Under the pieces are notes generated by a model. The model was not told the origin of the DNA. It saw nothing but the letters and a program-made list of their open reading frames with translations, and made no database searches. A program made the translations under genes and the position numbers. From NCBI GenBank assembly GCA_902620465.1, contig CACNIF010000005.1:30656-94655 (forward strand): 64,000 nucleotides of DNA. Reading direction: 5' to 3'. Source of the DNA: an uncultured Pelagibacteraceae bacterium (lineage in GTDB: Bacteria > Pseudomonadota > Alphaproteobacteria > Pelagibacterales > Pelagibacteraceae). The first letter of the stretch is position 1, and every line of letters begins with the position of its first letter. Positions 1-13,455 of the stretch are shown piece by piece.

Positions 1-879
1 AATAAATACTATAACCAATTTAATATATTATCTATATCATTAGTTGCTATTTCTTTATTATTTTTAATATTTAAGGGATTAAATTTTGGAATTGATTTTA
101 AAGGAGGTATTTTAATTGAACTTAGGTCTACAGACTCAAAAGTTAACGTATCATCTTTAAGAGATAGATTTAATCAAATGGATTTAGGAGATGTTTCAGT
201 TAAAAAATTTGGTAATGAAACTGATTATTTAATTAAGTTTGAAAATAAAGATAATAAAAAGAATATTATTGAAGACATTAAAAAAAATTTAGATAAATCA
301 TTTGGAAACAATATAGATTTTAGAAGAGTTGAGAATGTTGGCCCTAAAGTAAGTGCTGAATTATTAAAGTCAGGTGTAATTGCTATTTCAGTAGCATTAG
401 CTCTTATGCTAATTTATATTTGGATAAGATTTGAATGGCAATTTAGTCTTGGTGCAATTTGTGCATTATTTCATGATGTAATTGTTACGCTTGGTCTGTT
501 TTCGTTACTAGGTTTGGAAATCAATTTATCAATAATAGCTGCTGTTTTAACAATAGTTGGCTATTCAATGAATGATACAGTAGTTATTTTTGACCGTGTT
601 CGTGAAAATTTAAGAAAATATGCTGATATTAAAATATTTGAATTAACTAATATCTCAATTAATGAAACTTTATCAAGAACCTTAATCACATCAATAACGA
701 CACTTTTAGCATTAGTTTCAATTTTTATTTTTGGTGGAGAAATTTTAAAAGGTTTTTCATTGGCGATGATTTTCGGTGTTATTTTTGGAACTTATTCTTC
801 AATTTATATAGCGAACACAATTCTTGTAAGATTAAATGTTTCCCAAAAAACTATTCTAAAAGATGAGGAAAAAAATTAA
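1..879 (+). CDS. secF: Protein translocase subunit SecF (5' end outside window)
   Basis: Frame is open from base 1 (NKYYNQFNILSISLVAISLLFLIFKGLNFGIDFKGGILIELR...), so the listed start at 178 is internal; GIDFKGG motif and SecF-type TM segments (GYSMNDTVVIFDRVREN). Confidence 0.95.
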   Translation, partial: NKYYNQFNILSISLVAISLLFLIFKGLNFGIDFKGGILIELRSTDSKVNVSSLRDRFNQMDLGDVSVKKFGNETDYLIKFENKDNKKNIIEDIKKNLDKSFGNNIDFRRVENVGPKVSAELLKSGVIAISVALALMLIYIWIRFEWQFSLGAICALFHDVIVTLGLFSLLGLEINLSIIAAVLTIVGYSMNDTVVIFDRVRENLRKYADIKIFELTNISINETLSRTLITSITTLLALVSIFIFGGEILKGFSLAMIFGVIFGTYSSIYIANTILVRLNVSQKTILKDEEKN

Positions 880-1478
880 TATAAATTTTGAGCTATGACC
901 ATCGTTAGCAACATTGGTATAGACAATAAAGTGTTTGTTCTTGAGAATAACATTGCAATCTTAGCTGATTTAGCCTTTAACTCTGGATCTGCATCAACAA
1001 TACCCAAAGCTCTTTTTTGATTGGGCCAGATAACAAACCAAACATTAAATGCCATTATTAAACCAAGCCACATACCAATACCTATAGCTGTATGTTTTGG
1101 AACACCTGATCCAATACTTAAGGTCATGGCATCATGTAAGTACCCATTAAGTCCTGCTAGGATTAATCCAGAGATTACAGTAAATGCAGCAGCCCATCTA
1201 AAGTAAAATAATGCTGCGGGAGCAATAACTTTTCCAATAGCTGGCTTCTGTTCATCGGGTATTTTTCCCATATTTGGAATTTGAACAAAGTTAAAGTACC
1301 ATAATAAACCAATCCACATAATCCCAACTAAAACATGAGTATATCGAGCTACCCAACTCCAAAAAAGAGCATCAAAACTAAATCCTCCATTTTGATAAAA
1401 TAAACCAAGAAACAAAATTATAGCTATGGCAATTGATGTATGAACTGTCTTAGATAATGATGATAGTAAATTAATCAC
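876..1478 (-). CDS. PuuD-like (urate hydroxylase membrane domain family) multi-TM protein
   Basis: 200 aa, several TM helices, YTHVLVGIMWIGLLWYFNFVQIP motif resembling the PuuD N-terminal membrane domain; no cytochrome c domain present. Confidence 0.65.
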   Translation of the reverse strand: MINLLSSLSKTVHTSIAIAIILFLGLFYQNGGFSFDALFWSWVARYTHVLVGIMWIGLLWYFNFVQIPNMGKIPDEQKPAIGKVIAPAALFYFRWAAAFTVISGLILAGLNGYLHDAMTLSIGSGVPKHTAIGIGMWLGLIMAFNVWFVIWPNQKRALGIVDADPELKAKSAKIAMLFSRTNTLLSIPMLLTMVIAQNLY

Positions 1479-1525
1479 AATAAACTATTTATATCAAATT
1501 CAACTGAAATTTACTAATATTTTTT

Positions 1526-4381
1526 CTAGTTCAAAAGAGGCTTTAAAAATTTTCCTGTATAACTACTGTCTACTTTACAAATTTCCTCAGGTTTTCCTTC
1601 TGCGATGATTTTACCTCCTTTTACTCCACCCTCTGGACCCATATCAACAATATAATCAGCTGTTTTTATTACATCAAGATTATGTTCGATTACAACGACA
1701 GTATTCCCAAGAGCAACAAATGTATGGAGAATTTCTAACAATTTTTTTATATCGTGTTGGTGTAAGCCAGTAGTAGGTTCATCGAGTATATACATTGTAC
1801 GTCCAGTAGATCTTTTTGATAATTCTTTTGCGAGCTTTATTCTTTGCGCTTCTCCGCCTGAGAGTGTAGTAGCTTGCTGACCAATTTTTATATAACCTAA
1901 TCCAACTTTTTTTAGAGTAAGTAATTTGGTCTTTATATTTGTTATATTTTCAAAATATTCACATCCTTCATCAACTGTCATATTTAAAACATCCGCAATA
2001 CTTTTATCTTTAAATTTTATTTCTAGAGTCTCACGATTATATCTTGTACCTTTACATTCATCACATTGAATATATACATCAGGGAGAAAGTGCATTTCAT
2101 ATGTAATAACTCCGTCACCTTCACAAGCTTCACATCTTCCGCCCTTAACATTAAAAGAAAATCTACCAGGTTTATAACCTCGTGATTTAGATTCAGGTAA
2201 TGATGTAAACCAGTCTCTTATTGGTCCAAAAGCACCAGTGTATGTTGCTGGATTTGATCTTGGAGTACGACCAATAGGTGATTGATCAATATCAATAACT
2301 TTATCTATTAATTCAGTTCCTTTAAAATTTTTAAATGGTTTGGGAATTTTTCTAGATTTATTATTATTTAAAGTTAGGTTCAGGGCATTATAAAGCGTTT
2401 GTAAAACTAATGTAGACTTTCCACTTCCAGATACTCCAGTTACACATGTTAAACTTCCTAAGGGTATCTTTAAATTTACGTTATCTAAATTATTTCCTGT
2501 AGCACCAGTAATTTCTAAAAATCTTCCATTCTTAGCTAATCTTCTTTTTGGTGGAACTATGATTTTGAGTTTATTTGATAAATATTTTCCAGTAATACTG
2601 TCTTTGTTCTGACCTATTTCTTTAAAAGTTCCTTGCGCTACAACTTGGCCACCATTATTACCGGCTTCTGGACCTAGATCAATTATATGATCAGCATTTT
2701 CCATTGTCTCTGTATCATGTTCAACAACAATAACAGTATTTCCTAAATCTCTTAATCGTTTTAAAGCATTAATTAATTTTACATTATCTTTTTGATGAAG
2801 ACCTATAGATGGTTCATCTAAAACGTAGAGAACACCTGTTAAACCCGATCCTATTTGTGATGCAAGCCTTATCCTCTGTGACTCACCACCCGACAATGTT
2901 CCTGACTCTCTTGATAGTGTCAAATAATCAAGACCAACGTTTAACAAAAAATCTAATCTTTCATTTATTTCTTTTAAAATATGTTCAGCAATTTTAAATT
3001 GTTTTTTATTTAGGTTTGTCTGAAGTTCCTTAAACCATTTCGAGGCCTCTAAAATTGATTTTTCAGTTACTTCACTGATATGTAAACCATCTATTTTTAC
3101 ACACAAAGCCTCATCTTTAAGTCTATGACCATTACATCTTTCACATTTAGTATCTGATTGATACTGAGATATCTCCTCTCTTTTCCAATCACTATCAGTT
3201 TCTAGATACCTTCGCTCAAGATTGTTTATGACACCTTCAAATGTCTTTTTATGTGAATATTTTTCATATCCATCATCGTAAGTAAATTTTATTTCTTCAT
3301 CATCAGAACCATAAAGTATTATATCTTTTATTTTTTTTGGTAATTTATTCCATCTTTCATTAAGAGAGAAATCGTAGTGTTTTGCCAGGGAAGATAGTGT
3401 TTGGGCATAATATAAAGTAGTGGTTTTAGCCCATGGTTCGATAGCACCATCAATAATAGATTTTTTTTCATTCGGTATAACTAAGTTAGGGTCGACATTA
3501 AGTTTTATTCCTATACCCTCACATTCCTCACAGGCACCAAACGGACTATTGAAAGAAAATAATCTTGGTTCAATTTCCTCAATTGTAAAACCACTTTCAG
3601 GACAAGCAAATTTAGTTGAAAATATTAATTTCTCTAATTTTCTAAACTTTTTGGGTAAGGTTTCATTTTCATACTCAACAAAAACTAAACCATTTGCTAA
3701 ATTTATTGATGTTTCAATTCCCTCTGCTAACCGATTACCTAAAGATGAATTTAATATAATCCTATCAACTAAGACATATATATCGTGTTTTATCTTTTTA
3801 TTAAGTTCAGGAACATTATCTATATCATAAAGTTTATCATCTATTTTAATTTTTCTAAATCCACGCTTTTTAAAGCCCAATATTTCTTTTTTGTATTCCC
3901 CTTTACGTCCTCTTACTACCGGAGCAAATAAATAAATCGTTGACTTCTTCGGTAATTCTTTAATTTTATCTACAATTTGAGTAATTGTTTGAGATACTAT
4001 TGGTTTACCGGTGAAAGGTGAATACGGAATTCCTGCTCTTGCATAGAGAACTCTCATATAATCATAAATTTCAGTAACTGTTGCGACAGTAGATCTAGGA
4101 TTTTTTGAAGTATTCTTTTGCTCAATAGAAATAGCAGGGCTCAAACCTTCAATTAAATCAACATTAGGTTTTTTCATTTTGTCTAAGAACTGACGTGCAT
4201 AAGCTGATAAACTTTCAACGTACCTTCTTTGACCTTCTGCATAAACGGTATCGAACGCTAGCGAAGATTTTCCAGAGCCAGATAGGCCTGTTATAACCAC
4301 AAATTTGTCTTTAGGAATTTCTAATGAAATATTTTTTAGATTGTGCTCTTTAGCCCCCTTAATAAGTATCTTTTTCATCAT
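1526..4381 (-). CDS. uvrA: UvrABC system protein A
   Basis: 951 aa; two ABC ATPase domains ([25 protein letters not shown]), zinc-finger CxxC motifs, [11 protein letters not shown] / [11 protein letters not shown] signatures. Confidence 0.98.
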   Translation of the reverse strand: MMKKILIKGAKEHNLKNISLEIPKDKFVVITGLSGSGKSSLAFDTVYAEGQRRYVESLSAYARQFLDKMKKPNVDLIEGLSPAISIEQKNTSKNPRSTVATVTEIYDYMRVLYARAGIPYSPFTGKPIVSQTITQIVDKIKELPKKSTIYLFAPVVRGRKGEYKKEILGFKKRGFRKIKIDDKLYDIDNVPELNKKIKHDIYVLVDRIILNSSLGNRLAEGIETSINLANGLVFVEYENETLPKKFRKLEKLIFSTKFACPESGFTIEEIEPRLFSFNSPFGACEECEGIGIKLNVDPNLVIPNEKKSIIDGAIEPWAKTTTLYYAQTLSSLAKHYDFSLNERWNKLPKKIKDIILYGSDDEEIKFTYDDGYEKYSHKKTFEGVINNLERRYLETDSDWKREEISQYQSDTKCERCNGHRLKDEALCVKIDGLHISEVTEKSILEASKWFKELQTNLNKKQFKIAEHILKEINERLDFLLNVGLDYLTLSRESGTLSGGESQRIRLASQIGSGLTGVLYVLDEPSIGLHQKDNVKLINALKRLRDLGNTVIVVEHDTETMENADHIIDLGPEAGNNGGQVVAQGTFKEIGQNKDSITGKYLSNKLKIIVPPKRRLAKNGRFLEITGATGNNLDNVNLKIPLGSLTCVTGVSGSGKSTLVLQTLYNALNLTLNNNKSRKIPKPFKNFKGTELIDKVIDIDQSPIGRTPRSNPATYTGAFGPIRDWFTSLPESKSRGYKPGRFSFNVKGGRCEACEGDGVITYEMHFLPDVYIQCDECKGTRYNRETLEIKFKDKSIADVLNMTVDEGCEYFENITNIKTKLLTLKKVGLGYIKIGQQATTLSGGEAQRIKLAKELSKRSTGRTMYILDEPTTGLHQHDIKKLLEILHTFVALGNTVVVIEHNLDVIKTADYIVDMGPEGGVKGGKIIAEGKPEEICKVDSSYTGKFLKPLLN

Positions 4382-4471
4382 AATTCTTATTGCTTTGACT
4401 TAATAAAATTAATATTCAGAGTAAATTGTGATATAAATCTAATTAATTAATAATACAAATATTAAAATATT

Positions 4472-4924
4472 ATGGCTGGAAGTTTAAATAAAGTACTTTT
4501 AATTGGTCGTTTGGGCGCAGATCCTGAAATTAAGCAAATGGTAAATGGAAAAAATGTTGCAAGACTTAGTCTTGCTACAAGTCAATCCTGGAAAGATAAA
4601 AATTCTGGAGAAAAAAAAGAAAAAACTGAATGGCACCGTGTAGTTGTATTTAATGAGGGTCTTGTAAATGTTGTTCAACAATATCTTAAAAAGGGAGCTC
4701 AAATATATGTTGAGGGACAACTATCTACAAGAAAATGGAAAGACGAACAATCAGGCCAAGATAAATTTTCTACTGAGATAATTATTCAAGGATATAATTC
4801 CTCACTTACAATGTTGGGTGGAGGTAATTCGGGTGGCAGTATTGCAAATGATAATAAATCATTAAATAATAATGATGATATGTCTCAGATTTCTAACGAA
4901 ATGGATGACGAAATTCCATTTTAG
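4472..4924 (+). CDS. ssb: Single-stranded DNA-binding protein
   Basis: [23 protein letters not shown]-fold start; acidic DDEIPF C-terminal tip. Confidence 0.97.
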   Translation: MAGSLNKVLLIGRLGADPEIKQMVNGKNVARLSLATSQSWKDKNSGEKKEKTEWHRVVVFNEGLVNVVQQYLKKGAQIYVEGQLSTRKWKDEQSGQDKFSTEIIIQGYNSSLTMLGGGNSGGSIANDNKSLNNNDDMSQISNEMDDEIPF

Positions 4925-4929
4925 CAATT

Positions 4930-7506
4930 ATGCAAAATTCTGAAAATCAAAACGATAAGAATATTAAGTTGATATCCATGCATGACGAGATGAGCTCGTC
5001 ATATCTATCTTATGCAATGAGCGTTATCGTCAGCCGTGCTCTACCTGATATCAGAGATGGATTAAAACCTGTTCATAGAAGAATTTTATATGCAATGTAC
5101 AAAGGAGGTTATGACTGGTCAAAACAATTTAGAAAATCAGCTAGAATAGTCGGTGATGTAATTGGTAAATATCACCCACATGGAGATCAATCTGTATATG
5201 ACGCATTAGTTCGGATGGTTCAAGATTTTTCAATGAGTTTACCTCTGGTTGAAGGGCAAGGAAATTTTGGTTCTATAGACGGAGATCCAGCAGCGGCAAT
5301 GAGATATACTGAGACAAGACTCTCAAAAGTATCTCAGTTTCTTATAGATGATATTGAAAAGAACACTATTGATTTTAAAAGCAATTATGATGAAACGGAA
5401 AAAGAACCAAGCGTTCTTCCTGCTCAATATCCAAATCTTTTAGTTAATGGTGCCGGCGGTATAGCAGTTGGAATGGCAACAAGTATTCCACCTCATAATT
5501 TGGGAGAAATAATAGATGGAACTTTAGCATTAATTGAAAATAAGGACATTACTGTTAAGCAATTAATGAAATTTATACCTGGTCCTGATTTTCCAACGGG
5601 CGGAGTAATCATAGGAAAAGATATGATTAAAGAGGGTTACACTAAAGGAAGAGGGTCTTTTAAAGTCCGTGGTCAAATTTCTATTGAACAAGTGAAGAAT
5701 GGTAGGGAGAGATTAGTAATAACTTCTATTCCGTATCAAGTTAATAAGTCGGTTTTAAATGAGAGAATAGCTCAATTGGTAAGAGAAAAAAAAATAGAAG
5801 GCATAAGAGATATAAGAGATGAGTCCAACAGGGAAGGGATAAGAGTATCTATAGATTTAAGAACTGGTGTTGAACCGGAGACAGTCAAAAGACAATTATA
5901 TAAAAATACTCAAATAGAAAGCTCTTTTGGTTTTAATACTTTAGCAATAGTTGAGGGAAAACCTATTACATGTAATTTAAAAGATTTTTTATCCCATTTT
6001 TTAAATTTTAGAGAAAGTGTAGTAATCAAAAAAACAAAATTTGATTTGAATAAAGCTGAAGAAAGAGCACATATATTGATTGGTTTATCTGTTTCAGTTG
6101 AAAATTTAGATAAAGTTATAAAAATTATAAGATCATCAAAAAATCCTGAAGAAGCAAAAAGCTCACTTCTTAAAATTAAATGGAAAATAAATAAATCATT
6201 AAGGATGATAAATTTAATTGAAAACAAAACTTCTAAAGGAATGTATTCTTTATCTGAAATTCAAGTTAATTCAATTTTAGAATTAAGATTACAAAAACTA
6301 ACTGCACTGGGTATCAATGAAATAGAAATTGAAATAAAAAAACTTTCTGAATTGATAAAAAAATATAAAAAAATTATTTCTTCAAAAAAAGAATTGTTAA
6401 ATGTAATTAGCAATGAGTTAAATGATATAAAAGAAAAATTTTCGGTTAAAAGAAGAACAGATATTATTGATGCTGTTTTAAATTATGATATTGAGGAAAC
6501 TATTCAAAAAGAGTCTGTAATAATTACTGTTACTCTTCAAGGCTATATTAAAAGAGGATCTTTAAATAATATAAAACAACAAAAAAGAGGAGGAAAAGGA
6601 AAAACTGGTATTACAACGAGAAATGAGGACTCTGTTGTCCAAACACTATCAGTTAACACCCATACATCTGTTTTGTTTTTTTCAACCGAAGGTCTTGTTT
6701 ACAGAATTAAAGCTTGGAAAATACCGGTTGGATCTTCATCCTCTAAAGGAAAATCTTTATTCAACATTTTACCTCTCAAAAGTCATCAATCTATAAGCTC
6801 TATAATGCCATTTCCTGAGGATTCTGAGTTAAAGAATTACCAGATAGTATTTGCCACGGCTAATGGAAAGATAAGAAAAAATAGTTTAGAGGATTTTTCT
6901 TCAATAAATACGGCAGGTAAAATTGCGATGAAATTGGACAACAATGATAAAATTGTTGGAGTAAAGATTTGTAAAGAAGATCAAGACATAATACTAAGCA
7001 CCAAATTTGGAAAGTGCATTAGATTTGAATCAAAAAAATTGAGAGTTTTTAAAGGTAGATCTTCAAAGGGGATTAAGGGTATTGTTTTATCACCAAATGA
7101 TCAAATTGTATCATTATCTATCATTGATAACGACAAATATAGTAAAAATGGAAAAAAGAGCAAAGATGAAAAATCTGAAATTAAAGCAAAAGAAAAATTT
7201 ATTTTATCAATTACACAAAATGGGTTTGGAAAAAAAACATTGCATACTGATTACAGAGTTACGAATAGAGGTGGTAAGGGTATAATAGGAATTGTTAATT
7301 CACCAAGAAATGGTGATATTTCATCATCTTTTCCTGTATTTGAAGGAGATGAAATTCTTATATCAACAAACAAAGGTAGAGTTATAAGAGTAGCTGTGAA
7401 AGAAATTAGAACCGCTGGAAGAAATACACAAGGTGTAAAAATAATTAAATTATCAGGTGAGGAAAAAGTAGTTTCAGCAAATAAAATTGATGATAATTTA
7501 ATTTAA
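4930..7506 (+). CDS. gyrA: DNA gyrase subunit A
   Basis: 858 aa; [29 protein letters not shown], catalytic region [13 protein letters not shown]-terminal beta-pinwheel repeats. Confidence 0.97.
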   Translation: MQNSENQNDKNIKLISMHDEMSSSYLSYAMSVIVSRALPDIRDGLKPVHRRILYAMYKGGYDWSKQFRKSARIVGDVIGKYHPHGDQSVYDALVRMVQDFSMSLPLVEGQGNFGSIDGDPAAAMRYTETRLSKVSQFLIDDIEKNTIDFKSNYDETEKEPSVLPAQYPNLLVNGAGGIAVGMATSIPPHNLGEIIDGTLALIENKDITVKQLMKFIPGPDFPTGGVIIGKDMIKEGYTKGRGSFKVRGQISIEQVKNGRERLVITSIPYQVNKSVLNERIAQLVREKKIEGIRDIRDESNREGIRVSIDLRTGVEPETVKRQLYKNTQIESSFGFNTLAIVEGKPITCNLKDFLSHFLNFRESVVIKKTKFDLNKAEERAHILIGLSVSVENLDKVIKIIRSSKNPEEAKSSLLKIKWKINKSLRMINLIENKTSKGMYSLSEIQVNSILELRLQKLTALGINEIEIEIKKLSELIKKYKKIISSKKELLNVISNELNDIKEKFSVKRRTDIIDAVLNYDIEETIQKESVIITVTLQGYIKRGSLNNIKQQKRGGKGKTGITTRNEDSVVQTLSVNTHTSVLFFSTEGLVYRIKAWKIPVGSSSSKGKSLFNILPLKSHQSISSIMPFPEDSELKNYQIVFATANGKIRKNSLEDFSSINTAGKIAMKLDNNDKIVGVKICKEDQDIILSTKFGKCIRFESKKLRVFKGRSSKGIKGIVLSPNDQIVSLSIIDNDKYSKNGKKSKDEKSEIKAKEKFILSITQNGFGKKTLHTDYRVTNRGGKGIIGIVNSPRNGDISSSFPVFEGDEILISTNKGRVIRVAVKEIRTAGRNTQGVKIIKLSGEEKVVSANKIDDNLI

Positions 7507-8000
7507 TGACTAAAATTTCAATTTATCCAGGAACCTTTGATCCGATTACTTATGGTCATATAGACGTTATAAAGAAAGGATTAAAACTTTTTAATAAAAT
7601 AATAGTTGCTGTTTCTGATGTTGATAATAAAGATTATTTATTTGATATTAATGAAAGAATAGAGATTGTTAAAAAAGCACTTTTTTTTGATTTAAAACTT
7701 AATAAAAATAAAATTAATGTAATCCCTTTTAATACTCTAACAACGGATTTATGTAAAAAAAATAAAGCCAGCATTATACTAAGAGGGCTTAGAGCAGCCT
7801 CAGATTTTGAATATGAATTCCAACTTGCTGGAATGAATAGAAAACTTAATAATAGTATAGAAACTGTTTTTTTAATGTCCGATGTTGAAAATCAAATTAT
7901 TTCGTCAAAATTTGTTAAAGAAATTGTAAAATTAAAAGGTAATATAAAAAAATTTACAACAAAAAGTACTATAAAAGCTTTAGAAAAAAAATATGTTTAA
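7506..8000 (+). CDS. coaD: Phosphopantetheine adenylyltransferase
   Basis: YPGTFDPITYGHIDVI and ILRGLRAASDFEYEFQLAGMN signatures. Confidence 0.96.
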   Translation: MTKISIYPGTFDPITYGHIDVIKKGLKLFNKIIVAVSDVDNKDYLFDINERIEIVKKALFFDLKLNKNKINVIPFNTLTTDLCKKNKASIILRGLRAASDFEYEFQLAGMNRKLNNSIETVFLMSDVENQIISSKFVKEIVKLKGNIKKFTTKSTIKALEKKYV

Positions 8001-8547
8001 AATAATCTTAAAATTATTTTTTTTATTTTTTATATTAATTAATCAGTCAATATCGGAGGAAAATATAATGATCTTAAAACTTAAAGATGGTGATGTTAAA
8101 ATTGAATTATTTGATGATGTTGCCCCAAATCATGTAAAACGAATTAAAGAATTAGCTGCAGCTGGTAAATATGATGGAGTTGTCTTTCATAGAGTAATAG
8201 ATGGTTTTATGGCACAAACAGGCGATGTAAAGTTTGGAAACTCAAATTCTAAAGATTTTAATTTAAGTATGGCTGGAATGGGTGGATCAGATTTACCAGA
8301 CCTAAATCAAGAATTTAGTAATCTCCCGCATGATAGAGGAACTTTATCAATGGCTAGATCCTCAAATCCAAACAGTGCCAACAGTCAATTTTTTATATGT
8401 TTTAAGCCCGCACCTTTTCTAGATAAGCAATATACAGTTTTTGGAAAAGTTATTGAAGGTATGGAATTTGTAGACAAAATTAAAAGAGGAGATGAAAATA
8501 ATAACGGGGCGGTTAGTGATCCAGATAAGATTATAAGTTTTAAATAG
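7993..8547 (+). CDS. Peptidyl-prolyl cis-trans isomerase (cyclophilin type), probably exported
   Basis: Signal-like N-terminus; VVFHRVIDGFMAQTGD, SMARSSNPNSANSQFFICF cyclophilin motifs. Confidence 0.93.
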   Translation: MFKIILKLFFLFFILINQSISEENIMILKLKDGDVKIELFDDVAPNHVKRIKELAAAGKYDGVVFHRVIDGFMAQTGDVKFGNSNSKDFNLSMAGMGGSDLPDLNQEFSNLPHDRGTLSMARSSNPNSANSQFFICFKPAPFLDKQYTVFGKVIEGMEFVDKIKRGDENNNGAVSDPDKIISFK

Positions 8548-8560
8548 TCATAATTTTTAA

Positions 8561-9673
<1,113 letters not shown>

Positions 9674-9755
9674 TTAATTAACTTTTTTGTCTCACAAATT
9701 GCCATTTGAAATATTCTTATAATTATGTATATACATCCCAATCAATAATATATAT

Positions 9756-9831
<76 letters not shown>

Positions 9832-9835
9832 CATC

Positions 9836-10663
9836 TTAAGAAATTTTAAGTGGTGGGTATTCTAAAAGTATTTGATTTGTCCACTCGTTAATTTTTTTAA
9901 TTCTATTCTCAGCAGAAGGATGAGTACTCATAAATTCTGGAGGTGTCTGACCTTTATTATATTCTTTCATTCTTTCCCAAATTTTTGGAGTTTCCCTGAT
10001 ATCATAACCAGATAAAGACGAAAATATCATACCTAAATAATCAGCTTCACTTTCTTGTTTTCTATTAAAAGGGTTCATTATTCCTAATTGAGATAATAGT
10101 CCTACAGTATCCATACCTGTAGTTCTGTTGATGTCAGACAATACACCTCCACTTGCAATATCTATAATTTTTGTGCCAAAATTCAATAATGTTCCTCTAC
10201 TTGCTCTTTCTACAGAATGCTTAGCTACTGCGTGAGCAATTTCGTGACCCATTACTGCTGCCAGACCATTCGTATTTTTGGTAACATCTAATATGCCTGT
10301 GTAAACTGCAATTTTCCCACCTGGCATACACCAGGCATTTCTAATTTTTTTATTTTCGATTAATATATACTCCCAATCAAAATATTTTGTAGGGTCATCT
10401 AGTTTAGATTGATAGAAATATTCACTAATCGAATCTTCCATCTTTTTTCCAATATCTTTTATTAGATTGAGTGTTTTAGTATCTTTGCTTAATTTTTCTT
10501 TTTTCTTTACTTTTTCATAGATTTTTGCTGCTTGAGCATTCAATTTTGCTTCGGGAATTATACTTAACTGTTTTCTTTCAGTAATAGGTGCTGTTGCGCA
10601 CGAATTGAGAATAAAACCACTACAACTGCAGCCAACATATGATAAAAATTTTCTTCTATTCAT
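9836..10663 (-). CDS. M48 family metalloprotease, lipoprotein-like
   Basis: HEIAHAVAKHS zinc site (HExxH), downstream ESEADYLG; N-terminal FILNSCA lipobox-like segment. Confidence 0.9.
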   Translation of the reverse strand: MNRRKFLSYVGCSCSGFILNSCATAPITERKQLSIIPEAKLNAQAAKIYEKVKKKEKLSKDTKTLNLIKDIGKKMEDSISEYFYQSKLDDPTKYFDWEYILIENKKIRNAWCMPGGKIAVYTGILDVTKNTNGLAAVMGHEIAHAVAKHSVERASRGTLLNFGTKIIDIASGGVLSDINRTTGMDTVGLLSQLGIMNPFNRKQESEADYLGMIFSSLSGYDIRETPKIWERMKEYNKGQTPPEFMSTHPSAENRIKKINEWTNQILLEYPPLKIS

Positions 10664-10693
10664 TTTTCTTTAACATTGATATTATATATATGA

Positions 10694-10771
10694 ATGAATC
10701 TAAATAACAAAATTTTATTAGTGTTATTTATAATTGCAATTATTTTTGTTATTTATTCAAGTTTTAATTAA
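10694..10771 (+). CDS. Possible 25-aa hydrophobic small ORF directly upstream of the DUF502-like gene
   Basis: MNLNNKILLVLFIIAIIFVIYSSFN*, ends 2 nt before the next ATG; single TM-like peptide. Not in supplied ORF track. Confidence 0.25.
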   Translation: MNLNNKILLVLFIIAIIFVIYSSFN

Positions 10772-10773
10772 CT

Positions 10774-11385
10774 ATGTCAAAAAAGAAAAAATCAATAACT
10801 TTAATTTTAAGAAATTATTTCATTACTGGGGTAGTTGTTCTTATTCCAATAGGATTTACCCTATACCTTAGTAAAGTTTTAATTGGTCTTTCTTCTAAGA
10901 TTTTACCTGAAAATATCAACCCAAACAGTTATTTGCCATTCGAAATTCCAGGTATAGAAATTTTAATCTCACTAATATTTATAACTATTGTTGGTGGTTT
11001 ATCATTATCATTTTTAGGAAAACGAATTTTAAAACTCATTGATGATCTTTTTAAGAGAATTCCATTTTTAAGAACTATCTATTCTGCCATAGTTCAAATG
11101 ACTGAAACATTTTCAAAAAAAGATAACGATAAAAAAAGTGTAGTTTTGATTGAATATCCTAGAAAAGGTGTGTGGGCCGTAGGTTTTGCAACAAAAGAAA
11201 ACACTGGTGAAATGGCAAAAAAAACAAATAAAAAATTAATTAATGTTTTTGTTCCGACAACCCCAAATCCAACAAGTGGATTTTTATTAATGTTTCCCAT
11301 AGAGGATGTAATCTATCTAGATATGACTTTTGAGGAAGCGTCTAAATTTATTGTTTCTGCAGGAACATCTTCAGGTAAAAATTAG
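10774..11385 (+). CDS. DUF502 family membrane protein
   Basis: 203 aa; RNYFITGVVVLIPIGFTLYL, VPTTPNPTSGFLLMFP motif typical of the family. Confidence 0.85.
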   Translation: MSKKKKSITLILRNYFITGVVVLIPIGFTLYLSKVLIGLSSKILPENINPNSYLPFEIPGIEILISLIFITIVGGLSLSFLGKRILKLIDDLFKRIPFLRTIYSAIVQMTETFSKKDNDKKSVVLIEYPRKGVWAVGFATKENTGEMAKKTNKKLINVFVPTTPNPTSGFLLMFPIEDVIYLDMTFEEASKFIVSAGTSSGKN

Positions 11386-13433
11386 GCAATATCATTTATT
11401 ATATCTGCTCGATCATATAATTTTATTAATGGTTTAAATTTCCCTATGTCTTCTTTTTCATTTTCTATTCTTTTAATTTCTTTTTCTGCTAAAATAAAAA
11501 GATTATGATTATGTATTGGATCTGCTAATTTAAAGTTTTTTATTCCACTTTGTTTAAAACCAAGAATATCTCCAAAACCTCTCAACTTCATATCCTCCTC
11601 AGATATTTCAAATCCGTCATTTGAGGTTTTTAGTATATTAATTCTTTTTTTTGCATTTTCGCTTAGATTTGACTTAAACATTAATATACATGAAGATTCC
11701 TTGTTGCCTCTTCCCACTCTTCCTCTAAGTTGATGCAATTGAGACAAACCAAATTTATTTGCATTTTCTATTATAATCACATTTGCATTAGGAAAATCTA
11801 TACCAACTTCAATGATTGTAGTTGAAACTAAAATCTTAAATTCATTTTTTAAAAATTTGTTTAGGATTTTTTCTTTTTCCTCAATCGTTGTTTTTCCATG
11901 GAGTAAATAAACCTCATTAGGAAATATTTTTCTTAAATATTCAGATTTTTTGACTGCAGAAGAATGATCAATTTTTTTAGACTCTTCTATAAGAGGGCAT
12001 ACCCAAAAAATTTGATTTCCAAGTCGTATTTCTTTCTTAATGAATTTAATAACATCCTCAATCTTACTCTCAATTTTACTATAAGTTTTAACAGGTTTTC
12101 GGCTATTTGGTTTTTCTCGTATAATTGAAAGATCCATATCTCCGTAGATAGTCATTGTTAAAGTACGTGGTATTGGTGTTGCTGTCATTAAAAGAACATC
12201 ACAATCTTTCCCAGCTTTATCAGATAGTTTTTTTCTTTGACTAACCCCAAATTTATGCTGTTCATCAATTATTATTAAACCTAGTTTTTTGAATTCTACT
12301 TTTTTTTGAAATAAGGCATGCGTTCCAAAAACAATATCAATCTCTTTTTTAATAAGTTTATCTAAAATTTTTTTTTTATCTTTGTATGATGATTTTCCAG
12401 AGAGTAACTCTATTTTAATAATTTTGGGAAATATTTTTTTTGCTAATAAAAAATGCTGTCTTGCTAATATTTCGGTAGGAGCCATTACTGCTACTTGAAA
12501 ATCAGAACTGATGGTATTGAATGCAGATAATAACGCTACTATTGTTTTGCCACTACCAACATCACCCTGAAGTAATCTAAACATTTTGTTATCTGAGCGC
12601 AAATCATCGTTAATCTCATTTAATGTTTTAGTTTGATCACTAGTTAAGGAAAAATCTAACTTGGATATTATTCCACTTTGTTTTTTAGTATCAAATTTTT
12701 TCTTTGTTTTTTTTATTTTTTTTATCTTTTTTCTAATTTCTGAATTTACCAAAAAAGTTGAAAAAATTTCATCAAAAGCAAGTCTTTGATAAAAGTTTTC
12801 TTTAAATTTACCAATATTTTCAGGTTCATGTAGCTTTTTGATTGAGTCATTCCATCCAATGTTGTCAAATTTCTTTAATATGTTTTTTGAGTGCCATTCA
12901 TCAATTTTAGGCAAATTTTTAATTATTTGTAACATTATTTTATTATAAACTTTTTCACTAATACCATCAGTCAATGAATAATTATTATGTTTTTGTTTTA
13001 TAATTGAGGAGTCCTCTGAAACATATTTTGGATTTGTTAATTGGTATTTGTTCCTAAAATATTTGATTTTCCCACTGATTGTTACTTCTTTTCCAATGGG
13101 TAATATCTTTTTTATATATCCCTCGTAGCTATTAAAAAAAACACAATCTATATTACCAGTTTCATCTTTACATAAAACTCGATTTGGTAAGTTTCTTACC
13201 CTAGGAAATAAATATTTTTGAGGGATTATCGTTATAGTTTGTAATTCATCTATTTTTAAATCTTTAATTTTCGAAGATAAACTTCGATCTGTATAGGATT
13301 TTGGTAATTTCCATAATAGATCGAAAATAGTATTAATTTTTTTCTTTTTTAATAAATTTGATGTTTTTACTCCTACACCTTTTAGAGAACTTATATCAGA
13401 CAATAAATATTCATAATTTCTTTTAATATCCAT
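11382..13433 (-). CDS. recG: ATP-dependent DNA helicase RecG
   Basis: 683 aa; LLQGDVGSGKTIVAL, DEQHKFGV, MTATPIPRTL, QLRGRVGRG helicase motifs. Confidence 0.97.
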   Translation of the reverse strand: MDIKRNYEYLLSDISSLKGVGVKTSNLLKKKKINTIFDLLWKLPKSYTDRSLSSKIKDLKIDELQTITIIPQKYLFPRVRNLPNRVLCKDETGNIDCVFFNSYEGYIKKILPIGKEVTISGKIKYFRNKYQLTNPKYVSEDSSIIKQKHNNYSLTDGISEKVYNKIMLQIIKNLPKIDEWHSKNILKKFDNIGWNDSIKKLHEPENIGKFKENFYQRLAFDEIFSTFLVNSEIRKKIKKIKKTKKKFDTKKQSGIISKLDFSLTSDQTKTLNEINDDLRSDNKMFRLLQGDVGSGKTIVALLSAFNTISSDFQVAVMAPTEILARQHFLLAKKIFPKIIKIELLSGKSSYKDKKKILDKLIKKEIDIVFGTHALFQKKVEFKKLGLIIIDEQHKFGVSQRKKLSDKAGKDCDVLLMTATPIPRTLTMTIYGDMDLSIIREKPNSRKPVKTYSKIESKIEDVIKFIKKEIRLGNQIFWVCPLIEESKKIDHSSAVKKSEYLRKIFPNEVYLLHGKTTIEEKEKILNKFLKNEFKILVSTTIIEVGIDFPNANVIIIENANKFGLSQLHQLRGRVGRGNKESSCILMFKSNLSENAKKRINILKTSNDGFEISEEDMKLRGFGDILGFKQSGIKNFKLADPIHNHNLFILAEKEIKRIENEKEDIGKFKPLIKLYDRADIINDIA

Positions 13434-13455
13434 AAACTAATATTATATTCTTATT

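Noticed and set aside
3420-3830. 136-aa ORF on + strand opposite uvrA
   Set aside because: Antisense shadow of a confidently assigned uvrA reading frame; no recognisable motif.
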